From the NCBI RefSeq assembly GCF_020622265.1, contig NZ_JACNMQ010000002.1, positions 496,001-560,000 on the forward strand: 64,000 nt of DNA. The letters are read 5' to 3'. Numbering within the stretch: position 1 is the first letter of the stretch; every line of letters begins with the position of its first letter. The notes beneath the pieces were generated by a model that was not told the origin of the DNA, ran no database searches, and saw nothing but the letters and a program-made list of their open reading frames with translations. Below are positions 56,149 through 64,000 of the stretch, one piece after another. A program made the position numbers and the translations under genes. Origin of the DNA: Halomonas sp. M20 (GTDB lineage: Bacteria > Pseudomonadota > Gammaproteobacteria > Pseudomonadales > Halomonadaceae).

Positions 56149-58671
56149 ATGAAGTTTTTCAGACGTCTGCTCGGCTCGGCCCTATGGCTCTTTCTCTCAC
56201 TGAGCGCCGCTTGTGTACTGGCCGTGATAGGCGCTGCTCTGTACTTCGCCCCCGGGCTGCCCGACGTGCGTCAGTTGCAGGGGTACGAACTGCAGTCCCC
56301 GCTACGTATTTATACCCGGGACGAGAAGCTGATCGGTGAGTTCGGCGAGGAGCGCCGGACGCCTGTCGCCTACGACGCCATTCCCAGGGATATGGTGCAA
56401 GCCTTTCTGGCCGCAGAGGACGATGGTTATTTCGATCACCCCGGCGTCGATCCCAAGAGCCTTGCCCGGGCAGCATTCGAACTGGCCGCAAGCGGTGGCA
56501 TCCAGACCGGAGGCAGCACCATCACCATGCAGGTGGCACGCAACTATCTGCTGACCCTGGATAGGACCTTTACCCGCAAGATTCGCGAGATATTGCTGGC
56601 CCTGCAGATGGAGCAGATTCTCGACAAGGAAGAGATATTCGAACTCTACGTCAACAAGATATTCTTGGGCCACCGCGCCTATGGAATCGCCGCCGCCGCG
56701 AAGACATATTATGACAAGCCCCTGGCGGAACTGACTCTGGCGGAAAAAGCCATGATCGCCGGTCTTCCCAAGGCGCCCTCCACCTTCAACCCTCTAGCCA
56801 ACCCTGAGCGCTCTTTGATCCGGCGCAACTGGATTCTGTATCGCATGCGCGAACTGGGCTATATCGATGCTGAACGTTATAACGAAGCGGTACAGGCGCC
56901 GCTGACGGCGCGCCGTCACTCGGCTCAGGTGGAGGTCGAGGCTTCCTATATTGCCGAGATGGCGCGTCAGTTCGCCATCGAGCGGTTCGGTGACGATGCC
57001 TATACTGGCGGCTACACGCTCTACACCACTCTCGACAGCCAGTTGCAAGGCCAGGCGCGGGAAGCCCTCGTGCAAGGGCTGATCGATTATGACACTCGTC
57101 ACGGATGGCGAGGCGCGGAAGAGACCGAGATTCCGCCGAGCCTGGTCGAAGCCCAGGACAAGACCCAGCGTGAAGGCCTGGAAGAAGAGCTGTCTGAATC
57201 GCCGGAGGTCATACAGACCGCCCGCAAGGCGGCCCAGAGCAGTGAAGCCCAGGTCAGCGGCATCGAAGGCGATGTCAGCAACTGGCTAAAAGTGCTCGAT
57301 CGTACCGTCGTCACAGGGCCCCTACAGCCCGCAATCGTCGTCTCGACGCAAGATCAGAAGATGCAGGTACTGACAAGCGATGCCGAGCTCGTCACCCTGG
57401 ACTGGAAGGGACTCGAGTGGGCGCGTGAATATCGCAGCCCCAAATGGCGCGGTGAAGCGCCCAAGCGTGCCGAGCAGATCGCTCAGCGCGGCTCATTGGT
57501 CCGCATCCTGCAAGACAAGGAAGGCAATTGGCGGCTTTCCCAGCGCCCAGGCATCGAGGGGGCGATTGTCGTCCTGGAACCGCGTAGCGGAGCCATTCGC
57601 GCACTACAAGGCGGCTTCAGCTTTGCCCACAGCAAGTTCAATCGAGCGACCCAGGCAAATCGACAGGCCGGCTCGATATTCAAGCCATTCATCTATCTGG
57701 CGGCGTTGCAGCAAGGCAACATGACGGCTGCCACCGTCGTCAACGATGCGCCGGTGGTGATGAGCGACATGGGAGGCGATTGGCGCCCGGGCAACTCGGA
57801 AGGCGAATTCCGTGGCCCGACCCGACTGAGAGTAGGCCTCTATCGCTCGCGCAACCTGGTCACCATTCGCGTGCTACAGGCGCTTGGTCTGGACAATGCG
57901 CTTGCCTTCCTGGAGCGGTTCGGTTTCGCCAATGGGCGTCTGCCCCATGGGCTCTCTCTCGCGCTGGGTAGTGCCTCTCTGACCCCGCTGGAAATGGCCA
58001 ATGCCTACGCTGTGCTAGCCAATGGCGGCTTCAAGGTTACGCCCTGGTATATCGAACGGGTAATGCATACCGGCGAGCAGGAACCGCTTGCCGAGTCGAC
58101 GCCCAACGTCGCCTGCCCTTCCTGCCCGGAAGGTGCCACCCAGACCCGTATCGACGGCAAGACCTATCCCGTCGCCGAGCGCGTCGTCGATCCCCAGGCG
58201 CTGTACATCCTGCGGGACATGATGCGCGACGTGATCGAACGTGGCACGGGCCGTGGGGCGCTGGAGTTGAATCGCGGCGATATCGTCGGCAAGACCGGCA
58301 CCACCAACGAACAGCGCGACGCCTGGTTCTCGGGCTTCAACAGCAACCTGGTGGCAACGGTATGGGTCGGCAAAGATAGCAACGAGAGTACCGGAGAATA
58401 TGGTGCTCAAGCGGCGCTACCCATCTGGAAGGATTTCATGCAGGAGGCCTTGAAAGGCACGCCGGAAAGTGTTCCCGATCGCCCTGACGATATCGTCACC
58501 AAGCGTATCGACACGAACAGCGGGCTACTATTGCATGACGATCAACCCGGGGGTATCGAAGAGCTGTTCCGGAAAGATAACCTGCCCGACTTCGAACCAC
58601 GGCGCATCCAGCGTGAGCTGGAAAACCGCAGCGGATCCCAGGGTACCGGTACTTACGAAGCGATCTTCTGA
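56149..58671 (+). CDS. mrcA: Penicillin-binding protein 1A
   Basis: PBP1A polymerises and crosslinks peptidoglycan. After a short cytoplasmic part and one membrane helix (about 10-32) comes the GT51 domain with EDDGYFDHPGVD and GGSTITMQVARNYLL, an OB-like insertion (about 310-430), and the transpeptidase with SIFKPF (SxxK), SRN-type motif and GKTGTTNEQRDAWFSG (KTG). Length 840. It is divergent from pilM, the usual gammaproteobacterial arrangement. Confidence 0.97.
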   Translation: MKFFRRLLGSALWLFLSLSAACVLAVIGAALYFAPGLPDVRQLQGYELQSPLRIYTRDEKLIGEFGEERRTPVAYDAIPRDMVQAFLAAEDDGYFDHPGVDPKSLARAAFELAASGGIQTGGSTITMQVARNYLLTLDRTFTRKIREILLALQMEQILDKEEIFELYVNKIFLGHRAYGIAAAAKTYYDKPLAELTLAEKAMIAGLPKAPSTFNPLANPERSLIRRNWILYRMRELGYIDAERYNEAVQAPLTARRHSAQVEVEASYIAEMARQFAIERFGDDAYTGGYTLYTTLDSQLQGQAREALVQGLIDYDTRHGWRGAEETEIPPSLVEAQDKTQREGLEEELSESPEVIQTARKAAQSSEAQVSGIEGDVSNWLKVLDRTVVTGPLQPAIVVSTQDQKMQVLTSDAELVTLDWKGLEWAREYRSPKWRGEAPKRAEQIAQRGSLVRILQDKEGNWRLSQRPGIEGAIVVLEPRSGAIRALQGGFSFAHSKFNRATQANRQAGSIFKPFIYLAALQQGNMTAATVVNDAPVVMSDMGGDWRPGNSEGEFRGPTRLRVGLYRSRNLVTIRVLQALGLDNALAFLERFGFANGRLPHGLSLALGSASLTPLEMANAYAVLANGGFKVTPWYIERVMHTGEQEPLAESTPNVACPSCPEGATQTRIDGKTYPVAERVVDPQALYILRDMMRDVIERGTGRGALELNRGDIVGKTGTTNEQRDAWFSGFNSNLVATVWVGKDSNESTGEYGAQAALPIWKDFMQEALKGTPESVPDRPDDIVTKRIDTNSGLLLHDDQPGGIEELFRKDNLPDFEPRRIQRELENRSGSQGTGTYEAIF

Positions 58672-58698
58672 GTACTTGTCCATGTTCAGCAACATTTG

Positions 58699-58725
58699 GC
58701 GGGCGAGTCGCAACGACTCGTCCGC
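58699..58725 (+). terminator. Hairpin downstream of ponA
   Basis: GCGGGCGAGTCG (58699-58710) pairs with 58714-58725 around CAA, with one mismatch. It follows the ponA stop by 27 bp. No T-run follows, so it is a weak terminator candidate. Confidence 0.4.
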
Positions 58726-58803
58726 TCAACCTGCCTTCTTCGTCTCTCTACGCCGGCAGCGCTGACCACCCGCGCCGATACGAATGCATTAGGAGTCTTT
58801 GAC

Positions 58804-59574
58804 ATGCCACGCACATGGCTTACGCCAACACTTTTGTTGACGCTCGCCATTTCGCTTGCTGATAGGCAGGCAACCGCCGCTTCATTCTATGCCCCGCCTG
58901 CGCCGGATGATGAATCGCCTGTTTTCAGCGGCCAGGCAGAGCTTGGCTACACTAACTTGTCCGGCAATACCGACAGCGAGACATTGATCGCCAAGGGGCG
59001 CCTGACCTGGCTGACAGGCCGAATGACCCATAGCCTTCTCGGCAGTACGCGCAAGATCGAAGAAGATGATGAAAGCAGTGCCGAACAATATCTGATCGCC
59101 GGTCGCGAGCGCTACGACCTCGACGGACCGCACTACTTGTTCGGCTTTGCACGCTGGGAGAAGGAGCGTTTCAGCGGTTATCGCTACCAGACGACCTTCA
59201 TCAGTGGCTACGGTCGCCAAGTGCTGGCCGGGCCAGAACATACACTATCGCTGGAAACCGGCCCGGGTTATCGACGCGATGCCCTAGAGAACGGGGAAAT
59301 AAAGAATCTGGCGGTGGGGTATGGCGCTTTGGACTACGAATGGCAGATTTCTGAGGGCACGAGTTTTCAACAGGAGCTGTCGGTGGAAGGTACGCGGGAG
59401 AATGTCACCACGCGCACCTTCACCGCCATCACGACTCAGCTCAATGCCAGCCTCGCCTTACGCATCTCGCATGAAGTCAAACACAACTCCAATCCACCCC
59501 AGGATGAAGATGACGACGATACCCAAGTGAATACGGATACCACTACGGCCGCGTCGCTCCTCTACCATTGGTGA
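58804..59574 (+). CDS. DUF481 family outer-membrane protein (YdiY-like)
   Basis: A 256-residue protein with a signal peptide (about 1-27, ending QATAA), followed by repeated amphipathic beta strands and a terminal aromatic residue (LYHW), the signature of outer-membrane beta barrels. FSGQAELGYTNLSGNTDSETL is the typical DUF481 opening. The function of this family is not established. I chose ATG 58804; the frame upstream to 58696 lacks a signal-like start. It ends 11 bp from the convergent malic enzyme gene. Confidence 0.85.
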   Translation: MPRTWLTPTLLLTLAISLADRQATAASFYAPPAPDDESPVFSGQAELGYTNLSGNTDSETLIAKGRLTWLTGRMTHSLLGSTRKIEEDDESSAEQYLIAGRERYDLDGPHYLFGFARWEKERFSGYRYQTTFISGYGRQVLAGPEHTLSLETGPGYRRDALENGEIKNLAVGYGALDYEWQISEGTSFQQELSVEGTRENVTTRTFTAITTQLNASLALRISHEVKHNSNPPQDEDDDDTQVNTDTTTAASLLYHW

Positions 59575-59585
59575 TCGATAGTGAA

Positions 59586-60857
59586 TCAGCCGCCGTAGAC
59601 ATCATTGACGCTCTGCAACGGATAGTGTGGCGGATAAGGGCGCCGCGCCACCCCGGAGTCTACTGCGGCCTGGGCCACGGCAGAAGAGACCCGCTCGAGC
59701 AAGCGCGCATCCAGCGGCGTGGGAATGATATAGCCGCTGCCGAACTCCAGTGCATCGACCTCGTAAGCCTCGAGCACTTCCTGAGGCACCGGCTCCCGGG
59801 CCAGATCCTTGATGGCATGGACCGCCGCGATCATCATCTCTTCATTGATACGGGTTGCACGCACGTCCAGCGCCCCACGAAAGATGAACGGGAACCCCAG
59901 TACATTGTTGACCTGATTGGGATAATCCGAGCGCCCGGTGGCCATGATCACATCATCTCGCGCTTCGTTGGCCACCTGCGGATCAATCTCAGGGTCCGGA
60001 TTGGAACAGGCAAACACCACCGGGCTGGCAGCCATTTTCTTGAGCTGATCCGCCGATAACAGATTGGGGCCGGACAAACCGACGAACACATCGGCACCTT
60101 CGATCGCTTCATCGAGGGTGCGTAGCGACGTCTGGGTGGCAAACATCGCCTTGTACTGATTGAGATCGTCACGATCGCTGTGGATCACGCCCTTGCGATC
60201 GATCATGTAGATATGTTCTGCCTTGGCGCCACAGGACACCAGCAGCTTCATGCAGGCAATGGCAGCGGAGCCGGCACCCAGACACACGATCCGTGCATCG
60301 GCGATCTTCTTGCCGGCGATATCCAGTGCATTGAGCATCCCCGCCGCGGTGACGATGGCGGTCCCGTGCTGGTCGTCATGAAAGACCGGGATATTGCAAC
60401 GCTCGATGAGGGTCCGCTCAATCTCGAAGCACTCCGGCGCCTTGATGTCCTCGAGATTGATGCCGCCCCAGGTATCGGCAATGCGGGCCACGGTATCGAT
60501 GAATGCCTGCGGGCTCTCGGCATTGATTTCGATATCCACCGAGTTGATGCCGGCAAATCGCTTGAACAACACCCCCTTGCCTTCCATGACCGGCTTGCTG
60601 GCAAGCGCCCCCAGATTGCCCAGCCCAAGGATCGCGGTACCATCGGAAATGACCGCTACCAGATTGCCTTTACCGGTATAGAGGTAGGCATTTTCCGGAT
60701 CCTTGGCGATTTCCCGTACCGGTTCGGCTACGCCTGGACTGTAAGCCATCGACAGATCCTTGGCGGAAGAGGTCGGCTTGGTAATTTCGACCGACAGTTT
60801 TCCAGGAATCGGCTGGGAGTGATAATCCAGTGCCGCTTGCTTCTTCACGTCCGTCAT
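59586..60857 (-). CDS. maeB: Malic enzyme, single-domain form
   Basis: Oxidative decarboxylation of malate to pyruvate with NAD(P)+. Seen: SMAYSPGVAEPVREIAKDPENAY, the catalytic and metal region NLEDIKAPECFEIERTLIE with VFHDDQHGTAIVTAAG, and the nucleotide-binding fold RIVCLGAGSAAIACMKLL. At 423 residues it lacks the C-terminal phosphotransacetylase-like domain that makes enterobacterial MaeB about 760 residues. The cofactor cannot be read from sequence by eye. The AT-rich 230 bp upstream hold possible -10 sequences. Confidence 0.93.
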   Translation of the reverse strand: MTDVKKQAALDYHSQPIPGKLSVEITKPTSSAKDLSMAYSPGVAEPVREIAKDPENAYLYTGKGNLVAVISDGTAILGLGNLGALASKPVMEGKGVLFKRFAGINSVDIEINAESPQAFIDTVARIADTWGGINLEDIKAPECFEIERTLIERCNIPVFHDDQHGTAIVTAAGMLNALDIAGKKIADARIVCLGAGSAAIACMKLLVSCGAKAEHIYMIDRKGVIHSDRDDLNQYKAMFATQTSLRTLDEAIEGADVFVGLSGPNLLSADQLKKMAASPVVFACSNPDPEIDPQVANEARDDVIMATGRSDYPNQVNNVLGFPFIFRGALDVRATRINEEMMIAAVHAIKDLAREPVPQEVLEAYEVDALEFGSGYIIPTPLDARLLERVSSAVAQAAVDSGVARRPYPPHYPLQSVNDVYGG

Positions 60858-61036
60858 GGTGTCTGTCCAGTTTTCTGAGAATTCTTTCAGGATATAGAAA
60901 AATAAACCGCTTCACAATTAACCACAAACTCATGTTTATACTGAATTTTATATAAAAACAGGAAACACTTTCCACAGAAAATAAAACGGCCAATGCCCGC
61001 TACTCTCCATTCAAGAATAGTGCATTGACCGCTAGG

Positions 61037-61072
61037 TACAAAAAACCCGCCTGACATGGCGGGTTTTTGTAC
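61037..61072. terminator. Bidirectional terminator downstream of rpmE
   Basis: AAAAACCCGCC (61041-61051) pairs with GGCGGGTTTTT (61058-61068-ish) around TGACAT; outer bases GTACA/TGTAC extend the symmetry. It lies 16 bp past the rpmE stop and has a T-run in both directions. Confidence 0.85.
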
Positions 61073-61087
61073 AGAACGTGTTCGTGC

Positions 61088-61303
61088 TTAGTTGCGCTTG
61101 ACAGCGGCACCGAAACGCTTGTTGAAACGCTCGACGCGACCGCCAGTAGTCGCCTGCTTCTGCTTGCCCGTGTAGAAGGGATGGCAGTTGGAGCAAACGT
61201 CCACGAAAAAGTCCTCGCCAGAGGTAGTGCCGATTGAATGAGTGGCACCACAGGAGCAGGTAGCGGTGACTTTCTTGTAATCTGGATGGATACCTTGTTT
61301 CAT
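61088..61303 (-). CDS. rpmE: 50S ribosomal protein L31 (zinc-binding form)
   Basis: L31 forms a bridge between ribosomal subunits. The 71-residue product keeps the zinc cysteines (CSCG near residue 16 and CSNCHPF near 38), so it is the C+ type, which can serve as a zinc store. It starts [19 protein letters not shown]. It is divergent from priA, a conserved arrangement. Confidence 0.97.
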   Translation of the reverse strand: MKQGIHPDYKKVTATCSCGATHSIGTTSGEDFFVDVCSNCHPFYTGKQKQATTGGRVERFNKRFGAAVKRN

Positions 61304-61460
61304 CTTGAAGCCTCATTTGTGTGTGTACCGCCACTCGGTCCATGCCGAGCACCGTACACGGGTGCGAGATAACCGGTTTCCCCCTGAGGCTGCGCTATCG
61401 CACAATACACAACTCGCCAAGGGGCGCACATTATAGCAGAGCTACTGCCGGAGACCAATT

Positions 61461-63705
61461 GCCACTTCCAACATATGCAACGTCTTCACCCAGGGTACTC
61501 GGCGTCGCCGTACCCACCCCGCTGCGTAAGCTATTCGACTACCGGCCTTGCCACCCTGCCCCCCGGGAGGGATGGCAACCCGGTTTGCGAGTGCGAGTAC
61601 CGTTTGGGCGACGCGAGGTGGTCGGCATCGTCGTCGAGTGCCGCGATACCAGCGATTTCGAATTAAGCGCCCTCAAACCGATCGGCGCCTGTCTGGACAA
61701 CGAACCGCTGCCCGCGGACTGGCTATGGCTGTGCCATTTCACTGCGCGCTATTACCAGCACGCCCTGGGAGACACCCTGCATCAGGCCTTGCCGGTATTG
61801 CTGCGCCAGGGCCGGCCCCTGGAAGCGCGCACGCGGGAACGCTGGCAATTGACGGAAGCCGGCCAGAACGCCGATGCCGCTCTGCTGGGCCGCGCCCGGC
61901 GCCAGGCAGAGCTGCTCGAGCTGCTGCGCCAGCACCCGCGTGGCGTGGTGGGCTCGGTCATCAGCGCTCAAGGGTTCAATCGCACCCAGCTCAAGGGGCT
62001 GGCGGACAAGGGGCTGGCGGCGTGTCAGGAAGAACCCCTGACCGGGCCGCCGCCCTCGCCGGGGGGCAATCTGCTTGCGGAACCCGCCCTGGTACTCAAT
62101 CGCGAGCAGACCGGCGTACTGGCGGAGCTGCATCAACGACTCGATGGCTATCATGCAAGCCTGCTGCAGGGAGTCACTGGCAGCGGCAAGACCGAAATCT
62201 ACCTGCAACTGATCGAATCGGTCATCGCCAAGGGGCGCCAGGCCCTGATACTGGTACCCGAAATCGGTCTGACGCCTCAGACCCTGACGCGTTTTCGCCA
62301 GCGCTTTCGCGTGACGGTGGTCGCCTTGCACTCCAGCCTGACGGATGCAGAGCGCCTGGATGCTTGGGAAGCGGCGCGCTCGGGGCGCGCGCCCATCGTC
62401 ATTGGCACCCGCTCCGCGGTGTTCACCCCCCTGGCAAAGCCCGGCGTCATCGTCGTCGATGAAGAGCACGACAACTCCTTCAAGCAACAGGAAGGGCTGC
62501 GTTACCATGCCCGGGATCTGGCCATTGTTCGCGCCCATCATCACGACATCCCCATTCTTCTGGGGAGCGCTACGCCATCGCTCGAAAGCCTTATCAAGGC
62601 ACGCAGTGGCCATTACCGTCATTTACACCTGACCCGACGGGCCAGCCATCACGCACCAGCCCGGCTAGAGCTCGCCGATTTGCGGGGTCGACCAACCCAA
62701 GGGGGACTGATCCCGCCCAGCATCGATGCCATCAGCGCAGCGCTGGCCGGAGGTGGGCAGGTGCTGATCTTCATCAACCGGCGCGGGTTTGCGCCAACCC
62801 TTGCCTGCCACGGCTGCGGTTGGTTGGCGGAGTGTCGTCACTGCGATGCCCGTATGACGCTACATCGCCAGCCTTCTTGTTTGATCTGCCATCACTGCGA
62901 ACGCCAGGAGCGGCTCCCTGAGCTCTGTGCGGACTGCGGCAGCGCCGACCTGCGCCCGCTCGGCACCGGCACCGAACGCAGCGAAGAAACGCTATCCGCC
63001 CTGTTTCCCAAGACCCCGATATATCGTATCGACCGGGACAGCACCCGACGCAAGGATGCCTTGGAGCATGCCCTCACCGAGGTGCGGCGCGGCGAACCCT
63101 GTCTGCTGGTGGGTACGCAAATGCTGGCAAAAGGGCATCACTTGCCTCATGTCACCCTGGTCGTGGTGGTCAATGCGGACGCGGGGCTTTATGCCAGCGA
63201 TTTTCGCGCCCTCGAACACAGCGGCCAATTGCTGGTTCAGGTAGCGGGCCGCGCCGGCCGGGCCGAGCGCCCGGGCCGCGTGCTGGTGCAGACCTTGCAC
63301 CCGGACGACCCCCATCTGCGTCTGCTGGCGGAGAGCGGCTATGACGCCCTGGCAAGCACGCTTCTCGAAGAGCGGCGGCTCGCCGGCCTCCCGCCCTATC
63401 GCCACATGGCATTGCTGCGCTTCGAGAGCCCCCAAGAAGCAGAAGCTACCGCCCTTGCAAGCGCGGCGGCGACCTCATTGCGAAGCTGGCTGGATCAACG
63501 CGGACTGGACGTATACTGTCTGGGGCCGGCACCGGCTCCTATGGAGCGACGTCAGAATCGCTATCATGTGCATCTGATGCTCTCTGCGGCCAAGCGCAGC
63601 GCGCTACACGAGGCCAGCGCCTTTCTCGTCGACTGGCTGGAACGCTCGTCGGAGGCGCGCCGTGTGCGCTGGTCCATCGATATCGATCCGCAAACCTTGA
63701 GTTGA
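61461..63705 (+). CDS. priA: Primosomal protein N' (replication restart helicase PriA)
   Basis: PriA recognises stalled forks and reloads the replisome. An N-terminal DNA-binding domain (VAVPTPLRKLFDY) precedes the helicase with GVTGSGKTEIYLQ, DEEHD and SATPSLES, an eight-cysteine zinc module (CHGCGWLAECRHC, then CLICHHCERQ and CADCGS), and QVAGRAGRAERPG. I chose TTG 61461 with GGAG at 61452-61455, giving 748 codons; the frame extends to 61321, but that part lies over the rpmE leader and has no similarity. Confidence 0.94.
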
Positions 63706-63719
63706 GAAATCACTGTGTA

Positions 63720-63860
63720 AATGCCTGCGTGAACGAATTGCTGCGTTGCGCGGTGCTCGAATACTCGCCTAACCCCATGTTATGTCTCGTCTTCTGTGCT
63801 CCGTGCGCCTTGCACTTCATCTCACTCGGCGATTTATTCAGCGATTCTCTAAGAACCATC
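63720..63860. repeat. Imperfect palindromic intergenic sequence after priA
   Basis: The arms around 63742-63771 and 63779-63815 are imperfect inverted repeats (GCGTTGCGCGGTGCTCG on one side, GTGCTCCGTGCGCCTTGC on the other) with the centre near CCCCATG. A shorter similar pair recurs at about 63928-63963 (ATGCCTGCGT... CGAATACTCGC). There is no convincing protein frame. It may be a dispersed intergenic repeat, but only one locus is visible. Confidence 0.35.
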
Positions 63861-63990
63861 AAAGGTTTAAAGCCAGGGCGCAATTGTCGATAATGCAGGT
63901 TACATTTACGCGCGAACGACGCCTTCAAGCCAATGCCTGCGTCGTGCCGACGAATACTCGCTAGAGCCACAGGACACCCCACGCACTCTC

Positions 63991-64000
63991 ATGAAAGACA
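63991..64000 (+). CDS. Possible start of the next gene (argS?), cut by window edge
   Basis: The window ends with ATGAAAGACA, encoding M-K-D. Many gammaproteobacterial arginyl-tRNA synthetases start MKDT, and argS often follows priA in Pseudomonas and relatives. No clear ribosome site is at the proper distance (AGGA is about 16 nt upstream). This is a guess from position. Confidence 0.3.

Overview
The window is chromosomal DNA of a gammaproteobacterium, most likely a member of the Halomonadaceae (Halomonas or a close relative). The case rests on high GC content, the oadGAB sodium-pump cluster, and protein sequences and gene order (alaS-lysC-csrA-tRNA-Ser-tRNA-Arg; recX-recA-pncC-mutS-fdxA; pilMNOPQ-aroK-aroB; rpmE/priA) typical of that group and of Pseudomonas. 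The genus is an inference from recognition, not from a search.

Region by region. 1-8.3 kb (minus strand): the complete cytochrome c maturation operon ccmABCDEFGHI, followed after 4 nt by the start of smc, which runs off the window. 8.4-9.5 kb: a LexA/UmuD-like S24 peptidase without a DNA-binding domain, coupled to a YigZ-family gene. 9.6-14.2 kb: oadGAB (minus) and dusC (plus). 14.2-19.1 kb (minus): two identical tRNA-Arg(ACG), tRNA-Ser(GCT), csrA, lysC, alaS. 19.3-26.7 kb: recX, recA (with an SOS box), pncC, a decayed asmA pseudogene, then mutS, fdxA and a Crp/Fnr-family regulator on the plus strand. 26.8-27.6 kb holds no protein gene. It holds two convergent small RNAs rich in GGA motifs that look like CsrA/RsmA-sequestering RNAs; the second has a near-perfect GacA-type box upstream. 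27.6-31.4 kb (minus): eno, kdsA, pyrG.

31.7-42.9 kb (plus strand) is an accessory defence island: an SNF2-type helicase, a DUF4391 protein, a type III-like DNA methyltransferase (Mod) whose AT-rich core has clearly been replaced, a truncated RhuM gene fused to a leftover Mod 3' end, an AlbA_2/Schlafen-like ATP-binding protein, and a type III-like restriction subunit (Res). No integrase or transposase accompanies it.

43-64 kb: gltBD, aroB, aroK, pilMNOPQ (a 142-bp MITE-like element sits between pilP and pilQ), ponA (PBP1A), a DUF481 outer-membrane protein, a single-domain malic enzyme, rpmE and priA. The last 295 bases hold an imperfect palindrome and possibly the first codons of argS.

Two themes link the genes. 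One is post-transcriptional control: csrA and two putative CsrA-antagonist RNAs lie about 12 kb apart. The other is genome protection: recA, recX, mutS, the LexA-like peptidase, and a restriction-modification island that shows scars of repeated methyltransferase exchange.
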